In this document: positions 17,719-26,931 of the stretch, piece by piece | How positions within the stretch are numbered: the stretch's first letter is position 1 | Layout: each line of letters starts with the position of its first letter | Assembly: GCA_937911505.1 (NCBI GenBank) | Contig: CALEMF010000014.1 | Location: 62,001-126,000 of the forward strand | Length of the DNA stretch: 64,000 nucleotides | Direction of reading: 5' to 3' | Source: an uncultured Cytophagales bacterium | GTDB taxonomy: Bacteria; Bacteroidota; Bacteroidia; Cytophagales; Thermonemataceae | Position numbers and translations under genes: made by a program | Notes under the pieces: model-generated | Told to the model about the DNA's origin: nothing | The model's input: the letters and a program-made list of their open reading frames with translations, nothing else | Databases searched by the model: none

Positions 17719-20700
17719 GTCTACCCCAGTTTGCCACTAAAAATTCACAAGTAACGATCGTTACCTTTTTACTCTTATTAATACTGGGGATGCAGGCCTT
17801 TCTGGAAGTACCGCAATATGAGTCTCCGCTTGTACAACCACCAGGTGGTATCATAATAGCCATTTATCCAGGCGCTAGTCCTAGCGATATGGAAAGTTTA
17901 GTGGTCAACCCCATCGAAGAAGCCATCTACGAACTGGATGATCTTAAAAAAATGGATGCCGATATTCAAAGCGGACTCGCCGTTATCGACGTAGAATTTG
18001 CGTTTGGGACAGATGCCGACGAAAAGTTTGACGATATCTTAAGCCAAGTGAGCAGTGTAGAGAATGAACTCCCTGCTGATCTATATGGCTTAGATGTTCG
18101 TAAAAAGTCTACTTCTGATGCAGCCATTTATCAGATTATGATGGTAGGAGAAGAAGTAGCTTATAGCGTCTTGGAAGAAGAAGCAGAGAAACTCAAAGAC
18201 GCTATTGAGGGAGTGAGTGGCCTAAAAGAAGTGAAAATAGAGGCTTACCCTGAACAACAAGTGCGTATTGCCCTTGACCCTATCAAAATGGAAGCTGCCC
18301 ATATTTCTTTGGACGACATCGAACGGGCTATTCAAAGTAGCAATGCCAACATTCCAGGAGGGAATCTTAAAGTAAGTAATAAGCAGTTTATTGTACAAAC
18401 TTCAGGGTTTTACCAGAATCTATCGGAAATCAAACGTACAGTAGTAGGTACAAGCCAAGGAAAAAATGTTTACTTGGAAAATATAGCCCAAGTTTATTTT
18501 ACCTACGAAGATGAGCGCTATCTAGCGCGTGTTAACGGACGACGAAGTCTTACCATCTCTATCCAGCAAAATGAGAATGTAAACGTACACGATGTATCTA
18601 AGGAGATCCGTAAACGTATTGCTCAGTTGACCTTTCCAGCAGAAATCGAACTCGTTTATGTATTTGAACAGACAAAACAAGTTGAAGAAAATGTCAATAG
18701 TTTTCTTTCCAATCTTATTCAGGGAATTGTACTTGTAGGAATCATTATTTGGCTTGTACTAGGAGGGCGGCCTGCTATTTTAGTAATGGTAGCTATTCCA
18801 CTATCTATCCTTATAGCCATCGTTGTAATTAACCAATTAGACTTAGGGCTTCAACAGGTATCTATTGCAGGCCTGGTGATTGCCTTAGGGCTTTTGGTAG
18901 ATAATTCTATTGTGATCACTGAAAATATAGAGCGATATCTGAATATGGGTGAGTCCAAAATGGCGGCAGCCGTTAAAGGATCATCTGAGTTGGGAAGTGC
19001 TCTTATAAGCGCTACACTTACTACTTGTTTGGCGTTTACTCCCATCATCACAATGCCAGATAAAACTGGCGATTTCATTCGCTCTATGCCTATTACAGTC
19101 ATTGCTGCCTTGGTAGCTTCCTTGTTTATTGCCTTCACGCTTACTCCCTTTGTAGCGGCTCGTCTTTTTAAAGAAGGACAACATAGAAAGGTAACTTGGT
19201 TAGCCAAACAGTTACAACGCTTTGCCAATGGAGGCTACGCGCGCTATCAGACTTGGATATTCCGACACAAGGGACTGACTATTGTAACAGCACTGACCTT
19301 GTTTATCGCTGCTCTGCTTATATTTGCCTTATTTATAGATCGTAGTTTCTTTCCTAAAGCACAAAAAGCACAGTTTAGAATTATTGCCACCTTACCGCCT
19401 GGTAGTAATCTAGAAGCTACTGATACAGTAACCCGTAAGATTGAGCGTGTACTAGACACCATTCCATCCATAAGTTATTATGTAGCCAATGTGGGACATG
19501 GTAATCCACGTATATATTATAACGTTCCCTCGCAGAACTTTCGTGCTAATTTCGCTGAAGTGTTTGTTAGTTTACAGGAATACGATGAGACGGCGTTCGA
19601 TCAACTTATTACGCGACTCCGTCGTACTTTTACTACTTTTGGTGAAGCTCAAATTGATGTAAAAGAGTACACACAAGGTCCTGTATCAGATGCCCCCATT
19701 ACTATCAAAATCTATGGAGATAACTTAGCACGTTTAAGGGAGCTTTCCCTCCTAGTAGAGCAGCGCCTTCGCGCTCACCCAGCGGCCATTAATGTTTCTA
19801 ATGAACTAGGACGATCAGCTATTGACCTAAAGCTTACTATTTACCGAGAAAAGGCCGCTATGCTGGGCGTACCTATTGTTAATATCGATAAAGCTGTTCG
19901 CACCTTTCTGGCAGGTCGAACGGTGTCGTACTACCGCGATGATGAAAATAATGAATATGGCATTGTACTGCGTTACGACCATATAGATGGGCGCTTTAGC
20001 TATGAAGACTTTGAGCGTATACAGATAGAATCACTTAGCGGTAGTTTTATTCCTTTACTTAACTTAACAAGTATCGATTTTATTGAGGGGGAGAGTGCTA
20101 TTGAGCATACACTTAATGAGCGAACGGTTTCTGTCTTTGCTGACCTTGCTGACGGCTATGTACTTAAAGAGGTGATAGACCAGCTTGAGGAAGACCTCGA
20201 AGAGATTCGTTGGGATGGGTATGATTATGCCTTTGCAGGTGATTTAACAGCCCAGCAAGATTCATTTGGTGGGTTGGCCAATGCTACAGTTTTTGCTCTA
20301 CTACTTTGCCTCCTTGTACTTATTGTACAGTTTCGCTCTTTCTTACAGCCCTTAATCGTCTTTACAGCACTACCCTTTGGTCTTATTGGTGCTGTATTAC
20401 TTATGTTCGTTTTCAATGAAACCTTTTCTTTTATGGCCTTTGTAGGATTGATTAGCCTGATTGGCATTGCCATTAACAACTCTATTGTGTTAGTAGAATT
20501 TGCCAACCAAGAACTAAAAGAGGGTAAATCAGTGCAAGAAGCGGCTATAGAAGGAGGTAAAATCAGACTAGTGCCTATTATATCTACTACCCTCACCACT
20601 ATACTAGGACTTATACCGCTCACTATATTTGGTGGTTCTCTATGGCGCCCTATGGGCTTAGTGATTATAGGGGGAATGGTTACCTCCACTGTATTAATCT

Positions 20701-20765
20701 TACTAATCGTACCTTTAATCTACACACTCTTTACTAAAGCCAGCAACAAAATACCTGAAGAATAA
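17715..20765 (+). CDS. RND efflux transporter, AcrB/HAE1-like
   Basis: 1016 residues with 12 membrane helices and two large periplasmic loops, the standard RND layout. TM4 carries GLLVDNSIVITENIE: the first of the two proton-relay aspartates of AcrB is present, and the second is Asn, as in many related exporters. A matching NNSIVLVEFANQE motif lies in the second half. The substrate is unknown. With the adaptor and TolC-like genes it forms a complete tripartite pump, perhaps controlled by the upstream LytS/LytT pair. Confidence 0.93.
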   Translation: MSLPQFATKNSQVTIVTFLLLLILGMQAFLEVPQYESPLVQPPGGIIIAIYPGASPSDMESLVVNPIEEAIYELDDLKKMDADIQSGLAVIDVEFAFGTDADEKFDDILSQVSSVENELPADLYGLDVRKKSTSDAAIYQIMMVGEEVAYSVLEEEAEKLKDAIEGVSGLKEVKIEAYPEQQVRIALDPIKMEAAHISLDDIERAIQSSNANIPGGNLKVSNKQFIVQTSGFYQNLSEIKRTVVGTSQGKNVYLENIAQVYFTYEDERYLARVNGRRSLTISIQQNENVNVHDVSKEIRKRIAQLTFPAEIELVYVFEQTKQVEENVNSFLSNLIQGIVLVGIIIWLVLGGRPAILVMVAIPLSILIAIVVINQLDLGLQQVSIAGLVIALGLLVDNSIVITENIERYLNMGESKMAAAVKGSSELGSALISATLTTCLAFTPIITMPDKTGDFIRSMPITVIAALVASLFIAFTLTPFVAARLFKEGQHRKVTWLAKQLQRFANGGYARYQTWIFRHKGLTIVTALTLFIAALLIFALFIDRSFFPKAQKAQFRIIATLPPGSNLEATDTVTRKIERVLDTIPSISYYVANVGHGNPRIYYNVPSQNFRANFAEVFVSLQEYDETAFDQLITRLRRTFTTFGEAQIDVKEYTQGPVSDAPITIKIYGDNLARLRELSLLVEQRLRAHPAAINVSNELGRSAIDLKLTIYREKAAMLGVPIVNIDKAVRTFLAGRTVSYYRDDENNEYGIVLRYDHIDGRFSYEDFERIQIESLSGSFIPLLNLTSIDFIEGESAIEHTLNERTVSVFADLADGYVLKEVIDQLEEDLEEIRWDGYDYAFAGDLTAQQDSFGGLANATVFALLLCLLVLIVQFRSFLQPLIVFTALPFGLIGAVLLMFVFNETFSFMAFVGLISLIGIAINNSIVLVEFANQELKEGKSVQEAAIEGGKIRLVPIISTTLTTILGLIPLTIFGGSLWRPMGLVIIGGMVTSTVLILLIVPLIYTLFTKASNKIPEE

Positions 20766-20805
20766 TACTTTAAACACCACCAGCAAAGATTCGAATACCA
20801 GCTAT

Positions 20806-20852
20806 AAGTTGTTGACCTTGAAGGGGAATACTTCCTCTTCAGGTCGCAACTT
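20806..20852 (+). terminator. Long hairpin after the RND operon
   Basis: AAGTTG...CAACTT, GACCT...AGGTC and GAAG-GGAA...TTCC-CTTC nest to give a stem of about 19 pairs with a small loop. There is no clear T run, so it may protect the 3' end or act as a factor-dependent terminator. Confidence 0.5.
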
Positions 20853-20950
20853 GCTTACCTTATTAATTTCTACTCAAAATAAGAAAAGAAGCTTCTCTAA
20901 AAGTCACCAACAATAGAAGTGTAATGACTATTCTTTAGCGAGGCTTACCC

Positions 20951-21844
20951 CTACTTTTCTGCTGAGATTAGATAATATCCGAAGTGTGCCCTACAAAGTC
21001 CTAAAAACATAGTGAGCAGTGGCGAGATGATATTGTCCCAACGCTCTGCTTGAAGTCGTAAACTTTTATTTGCCCAAAGCTGCTTGGCTAGAAACTTCAG
21101 CGTAACTAATGGCACATAGGCGACAGAAGGCGCTACCTGCCACGAAATCTCTTTTACTTCAATCAACTTAAAGCCAGTAGCCTTCATTTTGGCTACAAAA
21201 TGATTTACATCGGCTAAATCTGGGAGCGCCCAGCTTTTACATAATTGTCGATAAATACGTCCTACAAGTGCTGGCAAGGGTTCGCTGTGTTTTCGGAATC
21301 CATCGCATACCACTACGCGCCCACCCGGTTGCAATACACGATACATCTCTTCGATCAACTGCCCTTTGTCTTCTCCCCGCGCATAGCAACTACTCTCTAT
21401 GGCATACGCGTAATCGAAGTGTTGGGAAGGAAACCACATATTTTCAAAGTTTTGTACCTCTAATGTTACTTGTTGTTGTAACCCTTCTTTTTGTATGAGT
21501 TGATGCCCATAGTTTACTTGTGCTTCTACCAACGTAATGGCTTGTACAGAAAGCTGTGGGCTTTTCTTCGCAAAATAGCGCGCCACTGCTCCCATTCCAC
21601 AACCTACATCTAATAACTTAGCTGCCTGTTGGGACGGTACACGTAAATGTTTCCATACTTGCTCGCTCATCTCCTGCAGCATCGCTTCTAGATGGAAAGG
21701 ATTGATGCCCCAACGGTAGTAGCCAAAGTGCATGTTGAAGGCTTTACTCCAAGCAGCATAGTCCATCCCTGCTACTTCATAGTAGTTAATGATAGGCTTT
21801 TGTTGAGCAATATGTGTGGTATTTTTGATAGTGAGGAGGGTCAT
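20951..21844 (-). CDS. Class I SAM-dependent methyltransferase
   Basis: 297 residues from the ATG at 21844. The SAM motif LLDVGCGMGAVARYF (near residue 100) and the later VLQPGGRVVVCDGF are clear. The best resemblance is to the sterol/tocopherol C- or O-methyltransferase group, seen also in SSCYARGEDKGQLIEEMYR. The substrate is unknown, possibly a lipid or quinone-like molecule. Its ATG overlaps the stop of the GbsR-type regulator as ATGA, so it is co-transcribed and probably controlled by it. Confidence 0.82.
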   Translation of the reverse strand: MTLLTIKNTTHIAQQKPIINYYEVAGMDYAAWSKAFNMHFGYYRWGINPFHLEAMLQEMSEQVWKHLRVPSQQAAKLLDVGCGMGAVARYFAKKSPQLSVQAITLVEAQVNYGHQLIQKEGLQQQVTLEVQNFENMWFPSQHFDYAYAIESSCYARGEDKGQLIEEMYRVLQPGGRVVVCDGFRKHSEPLPALVGRIYRQLCKSWALPDLADVNHFVAKMKATGFKLIEVKEISWQVAPSVAYVPLVTLKFLAKQLWANKSLRLQAERWDNIISPLLTMFLGLCRAHFGYYLISAEK

Positions 21845-22365
21845 TTTCTCTTCTTTTTGGTGGTAAACAGATGAACTATTTTCTCCACAAACCAACTTCG
21901 CTCTACTTGGGTCAGTCTTGTCAACAGTGTATCAACACCGTCAGCAATTTTTTGAATATCTTTAGTTACGTTGATAAAGGTTTGGTATTCTTCACTGGTA
22001 GGATCAGGCGTTACTTTTACGAGTTTATCTATGGTTTTCTTTAAGGGTTCTAACTCCCGTTTTTTACGTTCCCGCATGACACATTTGGCTACTTCCCAAA
22101 TGTCTTTTTCCCCTACAAAGTACTCACGTCGTTCGCCAGGTATTATTTCACGTCTTACAAGCCCCCAAGCGATTAATTCACGTAAATTCATATTCACATT
22201 TCCTCTTGAAATACTCAACTCCTCCATCAGTTGATCCATCGACAAGGGCTTGGGAGAGAGTAATAAAACAGCGTGTATCTGTGCCATCGTTCGGTTGATT
22301 CCCCAGTCTGTTCCTAAAGTACCCCAGACTTGTATAAATTGCGTTTTGGCTTCTTCGAGTTTCAT
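21841..22365 (-). CDS. GbsR/MarR-type transcriptional regulator
   Basis: 174 residues. A winged helix in the first half with PLSMDQLMEELSISRGNVNM, then GLVRREIIPGERREYF, a match to the GbsR branch of MarR-like regulators; the second half is a helical dimer region. GbsR of Bacillus senses choline and represses betaine genes, but here the neighbour is a methyltransferase, so the ligand cannot be assumed. The 290 bp upstream contain several TATTGAAA motifs that could be its binding sites. Confidence 0.85.
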   Translation of the reverse strand: MKLEEAKTQFIQVWGTLGTDWGINRTMAQIHAVLLLSPKPLSMDQLMEELSISRGNVNMNLRELIAWGLVRREIIPGERREYFVGEKDIWEVAKCVMRERKKRELEPLKKTIDKLVKVTPDPTSEEYQTFINVTKDIQKIADGVDTLLTRLTQVERSWFVEKIVHLFTTKKKRK

Positions 22366-22441
22366 ATGTACTGTAAGGCGTTATAATAATTGTCACATAC
22401 AACAAGATGAAAGTAACTATATTTTCATAATTTTCAAAAAA

Positions 22442-22551
22442 TATTGAAAGTTTTGAAAAATAAAACTATTGAAAATTCAGTACCAGTCTCAAGTAACTCA
22501 GTTAGCATTCAATAACCTCGATAAGACTATCATCTCACTAATCTTTCAATA
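22442..22551. promoter_or_regulatory. Cluster of TATTGAAA motifs upstream of the GbsR gene
   Basis: TATTGAAA at 22442-22449 and 22467-22474, and its reverse complement TTTCAATA at 22544-22551, with further near matches. The stretch is AT-rich, so chance is possible. Confidence 0.3.
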
Positions 22552-22655
22552 ATCAAATCGTGTATTTTGAGCTACGTATTAAGCTTTTAATGAGGGATGA
22601 CAACTATATAGCATATCTGTTGTTATAGGGTAGTATCATTTATATTACTTAACCT

Positions 22656-22862
22656 ATGAGTCAGCTAAAAAATACTTTAATTGTGTGGATAGCTATTTAC
22701 CCCACCATTACTATCATTTTATTTTTATTTGGCAAGTACCTTAATCAACTTCCTTTATTACTCAGAACGTTTATCTTGACTATTATTTTAGTACCACTAA
22801 TGGTCTATATACTCATTCCTTTTTGGCGAAGAGTTTTTGATTCATTTGCTAAAAAACAGTAA
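22656..22862 (+). CDS. Small two-helix membrane protein
   Basis: 68 residues with two hydrophobic segments (IVWIAIYPTITIILFLFG and TFILTIILVPLMVYILIPF) and a short basic C-terminus. I recognise the general look of a small family found near transporters and monooxygenase-type proteins, but no function is established. It ends 4 bp before the MFS exporter start, so the two are probably co-expressed. Confidence 0.6.
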   Translation: MSQLKNTLIVWIAIYPTITIILFLFGKYLNQLPLLLRTFILTIILVPLMVYILIPFWRRVFDSFAKKQ

Positions 22863-22866
22863 AGCG

Positions 22867-24063
22867 ATGCGGTTTTCTTTTTTACAAAAACAAACTGCTC
22901 TCAAGGTTACACTTCTCTTGGCAGCTAGTCTTACGGTAATGTCTGGCGCTACCATTGCGCCTTCTCTACCTACTATGAAAGAGTACTTTCGCGAAGTTCC
23001 TCAGGTAGCCTTACTCACTAAGTTAGTACTTACTATTCCCGCTTTGTTAATCGCTATCACCGCACCGTTGGTAGGTGGCTTAGTCAATCGCTTAGGCAGA
23101 TTGAGGCTTCTTTACATTTCACTATTGCTTTACGCTTTGGCAGGAAGTACGGGGCTTTGGATGGACAACTTATACAGTATTCTAGTAGGAAGAGCACTAC
23201 TAGGCGTTTCAGTGGGAGGTATTATGACGGTTATTAGCACGTTAGTAGGAGACTATTTTACGGGAGAAGCGCGCGATAAATTCTCTGGCTTACAGAGCTT
23301 GTTTATGGCAGCGGGCGGGGTCGTAGTTGTGGGTGTAGGCGGCCTCCTGACGGATATTAATTGGCGGTATCCCTTTGCCCTTTATCTTTTTTCTTTGATA
23401 GTCATAGGGCTAGTAGCCATTTCTTTATACGAACCTCAATTAGAAGAGCAAACTTCATCAACCACTCCTACTCAGCCACTTCCCGCTAAAACTATTAGCT
23501 TGGTCTTACTTACTTTATTTGTGGCTATGGCTATTTTCTACTTAACACCTGTACAAATTCCCTTCTTACTAGAAAAGAGAGGCATCATCACGGCTAGTCT
23601 ATCTGGTCTAGCTATTTCATTTTCTACCATTGGGGGTGCTATTAGTGCCTATTTCTACGCCAGGCTTAAGAAAAAGTTTTCTTTCTATTATCTATTTGCC
23701 TTTACTTTTGGAGCACTGGCTATCGGTTATGGCTTGGTTGGTAGCTTTAGTGCTTACAGTATAACGCTCTTAGGCTTATTTATCAGTGGTACAGGCGTAG
23801 GTATACTTATGCCCAACGGAACCATCTGGTTGCTAAGCATTACACCCTTAAAAAAACGAGCGCTGGTAATGGGTTTATTCACCAGTGCATTATTTTTAGG
23901 GCAGTTCTTCTCTCCCATTATTGTTCAGCCTGTAGATACCGCCGTAGGACTTCCTAACACTTTCTTGATAACGGGTGGGCTCGCTGCTGTATCAGCCATT
24001 ATTTACGGTTTATTGGGTAAGTACAATCTATTAAAAACCTCTTCGAAAGAGGCTTCTGTATAA
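22867..24063 (+). CDS. MFS transporter
   Basis: 398 residues from the ATG at 22867. Twelve membrane helices; the loop after TM2 has GLVNRLGRLRLLY, the family's GxxxDRxGR-type motif in variant form, and ALLGVSVGGIMTVIST in TM4 fits a drug:H+ antiporter. Probably an exporter of drugs or small organic molecules; substrate unknown. It follows a small membrane protein closely. Confidence 0.88.
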   Translation: MRFSFLQKQTALKVTLLLAASLTVMSGATIAPSLPTMKEYFREVPQVALLTKLVLTIPALLIAITAPLVGGLVNRLGRLRLLYISLLLYALAGSTGLWMDNLYSILVGRALLGVSVGGIMTVISTLVGDYFTGEARDKFSGLQSLFMAAGGVVVVGVGGLLTDINWRYPFALYLFSLIVIGLVAISLYEPQLEEQTSSTTPTQPLPAKTISLVLLTLFVAMAIFYLTPVQIPFLLEKRGIITASLSGLAISFSTIGGAISAYFYARLKKKFSFYYLFAFTFGALAIGYGLVGSFSAYSITLLGLFISGTGVGILMPNGTIWLLSITPLKKRALVMGLFTSALFLGQFFSPIIVQPVDTAVGLPNTFLITGGLAAVSAIIYGLLGKYNLLKTSSKEASV

Positions 24064-24185
24064 ATTAGCTTAGTATACTATTCCTCTGGTAGCTTCTCCT
24101 GTAAAAAGTATACCGTTTGCCTTGTTTCGTGTAGCTATCTTCTACCTCTTTTTATCAACTTTGTAAAGTATCAATCATAAAAATC

Positions 24186-25202
24186 ATGAAGACCGTTTTA
24201 CTTACAGGTGTTACTGGCTTTCTAGGAGCGCATACTACTATTCAACTTTTAGAGAAAGGCTATAAGGTAGTGGGTACGTTGAGAAATAAAAGTAGAAGCG
24301 CCTCTATCAGAAAAGTAATCCAACAACACACTTCCCATATTGACCACCTCTCTTTTAGAGAAATAGACCTCATGGCTTCTCAGAAAGAATGGTCGCGAGT
24401 AGCGAATAGGGTAGATCATGTGATGCATATTGCCTCTCCATTCCCCGTTACTTTACCCAAGCGCGAAGAGGAAGTAATCCAACCTGCCAAGCAAGGAACT
24501 TTACGTGTCCTACAGGCTGCCATTGATAATGGTGTAAAAAAAGTAGTGCTTACTTCTTCTTCAGGAGCCGTTGTATATGGCAAACAAAAAAAGGGCGTTT
24601 TTAATGAGAAAGACTGGACTGATACCACAAATCGAAAAGATACAACACCCTATTTCAGAAGTAAGACTCTTGCAGAAAAAGCCGCTTGGGAGTTTGTAGA
24701 AGCTACTTCTAACCCTCTAAAGCTCACCACTATTTTACCAGGAGCTATTGTGGGACCAGTATTGGAAGAAGATATAGGCAATTCGGCTAACATTGTAAAA
24801 AAGATGCTTGATGGGAGCTTACCTGCTTTCCCCAAGATCGGTTTTGAAATGGTAGATGTACGTGATGTAGCCACCCTCCATATTAAAGCCTTAGAATCGC
24901 CTCGGGCTGACGGAGAACGCTTCTTAGCAACGGCTGGCTTTTTATCGTTCAAAGACGTAGCTGCGCTCTTGAGGGAACATTACCCTCAGCGTAAAATTCC
25001 TATGCGCACACTTCCTAACTTTTTAGTGAGACTCCTTAGTAATTTTGAGAAAGAACTTCAACCTGTTTTACTAGAGCTAGATGCGCATAGAACGATTGAC
25101 AGCAACAAAGCACGGCAGTTACTTGATTGGCAACCTATTCCATTAGCTAAATCCGTCATCGATTGTGCAGAAAGTCTATTTACTCATAGCATTATAAAAT
25201 AA
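24186..25202 (+). CDS. NAD(P)-dependent epimerase / dihydroflavonol-reductase-like enzyme
   Basis: 338 residues, extended short-chain dehydrogenase. The N-terminal TGVTGFLGAH motif binds NAD(P), VVLTSSSGAVVYG supplies the catalytic Ser, and YFRSKTLAE is the YxxxK active site. The closest general group is the aldehyde or dihydroflavonol reductases; the substrate is unknown. A strong bidirectional terminator follows and separates it from the convergent beta-oxidation operon. Confidence 0.88.
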   Translation: MKTVLLTGVTGFLGAHTTIQLLEKGYKVVGTLRNKSRSASIRKVIQQHTSHIDHLSFREIDLMASQKEWSRVANRVDHVMHIASPFPVTLPKREEEVIQPAKQGTLRVLQAAIDNGVKKVVLTSSSGAVVYGKQKKGVFNEKDWTDTTNRKDTTPYFRSKTLAEKAAWEFVEATSNPLKLTTILPGAIVGPVLEEDIGNSANIVKKMLDGSLPAFPKIGFEMVDVRDVATLHIKALESPRADGERFLATAGFLSFKDVAALLREHYPQRKIPMRTLPNFLVRLLSNFEKELQPVLLELDAHRTIDSNKARQLLDWQPIPLAKSVIDCAESLFTHSIIK

Positions 25203-25230
25203 CGATTGGAGGAGAGTATTTTTTAAGCAA

Positions 25231-25260
25231 AAAGCCCTCTACATGAGTGTAGAGGGCTTT
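25231..25260. terminator. Bidirectional terminator
   Basis: Perfect 13-bp stem AAAGCCCTCTACA / TGTAGAGGGCTTT with a four-base loop, A and T runs at its ends, placed between two convergent transcription units. Confidence 0.92.
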
Positions 25261-25281
25261 CAATTGTATAAGGGCAGCTAT

Positions 25282-26454
25282 CTATAGCATCTCATAGATA
25301 CCTGCTACACCTTGGCCACCGCCTACACAGGCAGTCACCATACCGTATTTCAAATCTCTGCTCTTCATTTCATTGAAGAGTTGTACAGAAAGCTTAGCGC
25401 CCGTACAGCCAAGTGGATGTCCTAACGCAATCGCTCCTCCAGTTACGTTTACGATACTAGGGTCTAGATCAAGTTCTCTCATTACTGCCAATGACTGTGA
25501 AGCAAAGGCTTCGTTCAGTTCAATCAGTTGGATATCATTTTGAGACAAACCTGCTCTTTTGAGTGCTTTAGGAATCGCTTCTACAGGGCCTATACCCATA
25601 ATACGAGGCTCTACCCCTGCTGCTACATAAGAAACCATTCTGGCAATTGGTTTTAAACCAAGTTCGTTTACCATCTTTTCTGACATCACGAGTACAAAAG
25701 CCGCTCCGTCGGAAGTCTGAGAAGAGTTACCTGCCGTTACAGAGCCACCTGCTGCAAAAGCAGGGCGTAACTTGGCTAATGCCTCCATAGAGGTATCCGC
25801 ACGAGGACCTTCATCAGTATCTACCACAAAGCTTTTCTCTTTCTTTTTACCATCTTCACCGATGTAATTCTCGGTGACAGTAATAGGGACGATCTGATCT
25901 TTGAATTTTCCTTCCTGAATCGCTTTTACTGCTTTCTGGTTAGAAGCTAGCGCAAACTCATCTTGGTCTTCACGTGAAATATTATAGTCTAACGCTACCT
26001 GCTCAGCGGTAAGCCCCATACTTAGGTAATAGTCTGGATGCTTATCAGCCACTTTATAATTGAGCGCTGTCTTGTATCCCATCATGGGCACCATCGACAT
26101 AGATTCTGCGCCACCAGCAATCACACAGTCGGCCATACCAGTGTGCACTTTTTGGCAAGCCAAAGCAATGGCTTCTACCCCAGAACCACAGTAGCGATTA
26201 ATCACAAAACCAGGTACATTGATGGGCAGAGAAAGCAACGAGATCATACGTCCCATTTGCATACCCTGCTCTGCTTCGGGAATTGCACAACCTACAATAA
26301 GGTCATCTACCCGTGCTGGGTCAAAATTATCTACGGCACCTACTAGATGTTTAATCACATCAGCGGCGAGGTCGTCGGGTCTTGTGAAACGAAACCCTCC
26401 TTTTCTTGATTTTCCTATGGCTGTTCTATAGCCAGCTACAATATATGCGTTCAT
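25282..26454 (-). CDS. fadA: Acetyl-CoA acyltransferase (3-ketoacyl-CoA thiolase)
   Basis: 390 residues, the family length. Catalytic Cys89 in [10 protein letters not shown], His346 in GHPLGCTGA and Cys376 in TACVGGGQG are all present. It performs the last step of beta-oxidation, cutting 3-ketoacyl-CoA with CoA. It is the last gene of the operon, after the bifunctional dehydrogenase/hydratase gene, with a small S23-type gene between the two. No acyl-CoA dehydrogenase follows; the first step must be encoded elsewhere. Confidence 0.95.
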   Translation of the reverse strand: MNAYIVAGYRTAIGKSRKGGFRFTRPDDLAADVIKHLVGAVDNFDPARVDDLIVGCAIPEAEQGMQMGRMISLLSLPINVPGFVINRYCGSGVEAIALACQKVHTGMADCVIAGGAESMSMVPMMGYKTALNYKVADKHPDYYLSMGLTAEQVALDYNISREDQDEFALASNQKAVKAIQEGKFKDQIVPITVTENYIGEDGKKKEKSFVVDTDEGPRADTSMEALAKLRPAFAAGGSVTAGNSSQTSDGAAFVLVMSEKMVNELGLKPIARMVSYVAAGVEPRIMGIGPVEAIPKALKRAGLSQNDIQLIELNEAFASQSLAVMRELDLDPSIVNVTGGAIALGHPLGCTGAKLSVQLFNEMKSRDLKYGMVTACVGGGQGVAGIYEML

Positions 26455-26490
26455 ATTGGTTTTAATTTTTTAGTTTAGTACAGAGTAGTG

Positions 26491-26510
26491 AGTAAATAGT
26501 AGATAGTATT
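26491..26510 (+). repeat. Left flank repeat of the S23-type gene
   Basis: AGTAAATAGT-AGATAGTATT. Its reverse complement recurs on the far side of the small gene, with a 7-base difference in the middle. A separate perfect 10-bp inverted repeat, AGAGTAGTGA/TCACTACTCT (26483-26492 and 26510-26519), surrounds it. Confidence 0.65.
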
Positions 26511-26512
26511 CA

Positions 26513-26872
26513 CTACTCTACTACTTGTAATTGCTTTTTTAAAGCGTATAACATTTTTTGAATTTCTTCAACGTCAAGTCTAATAGTTTCAAACAAATCA
26601 TCTTCTATGTAAGATAGCTTATTTGATATAACTAGTTGTGTCTCTAGCTCAAAAGCAGATCCTACTGCATATCCCAAGAATAAGTTGAACTCTTTTCTTG
26701 TGTTTCTTCCTGCTCCTTCAGCTATGTTAGAAGCGATGGATACTGCACTACGATTTATCTGTACTACTAAACCAAATCTTTCTTCGGTGGGAAAGTTTTT
26801 AGTAAGTTGATGTACTTGGGTAGCTAGTTCTATAGATTTTTGCCAAACTTTTAATTTCTTAAACTGGTGCAT
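26513..26872 (-). CDS. Four-helix-bundle protein, S23/Avd-like
   Basis: 119 residues. The pattern FKKLKVWQKSIELATQVHQ, then AVSIASNIAEGAGRN and LFLGYAVGSAFELETQL, identifies the S23 family, first seen in intervening sequences of 23S rRNA genes and related to Avd of diversity-generating retroelements. It may bind nucleic acid; the function is unknown. It sits between fadN and fadA on the same strand, is flanked by short inverted repeats and splits a unit normally contiguous, so it looks inserted. No reverse transcriptase gene or rRNA is nearby. Confidence 0.85.
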   Translation of the reverse strand: MHQFKKLKVWQKSIELATQVHQLTKNFPTEERFGLVVQINRSAVSIASNIAEGAGRNTRKEFNLFLGYAVGSAFELETQLVISNKLSYIEDDLFETIRLDVEEIQKMLYALKKQLQVVE

Positions 26873-26887
26873 CTCTATAATAATTGC

Positions 26888-26916
26888 TTAATACTATCTA
26901 CTCAATACTATTTACT
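26888..26916 (-). repeat. Right flank repeat of the S23-type gene
   Basis: Reverse complement of the left flank with seven extra bases: read on the minus strand, AGTAAATAGTATTGAGTAGATAGTATT. The two flanks form imperfect terminal inverted repeats about 400 bp apart. Confidence 0.6.
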
Positions 26917-26931
26917 AAATATTCCTCCATC

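Noticed and set aside
20225-20689. 154-codon minus-strand frame
   Set aside because: Antisense to the RND pump's last membrane helices; no recognisable protein pattern.
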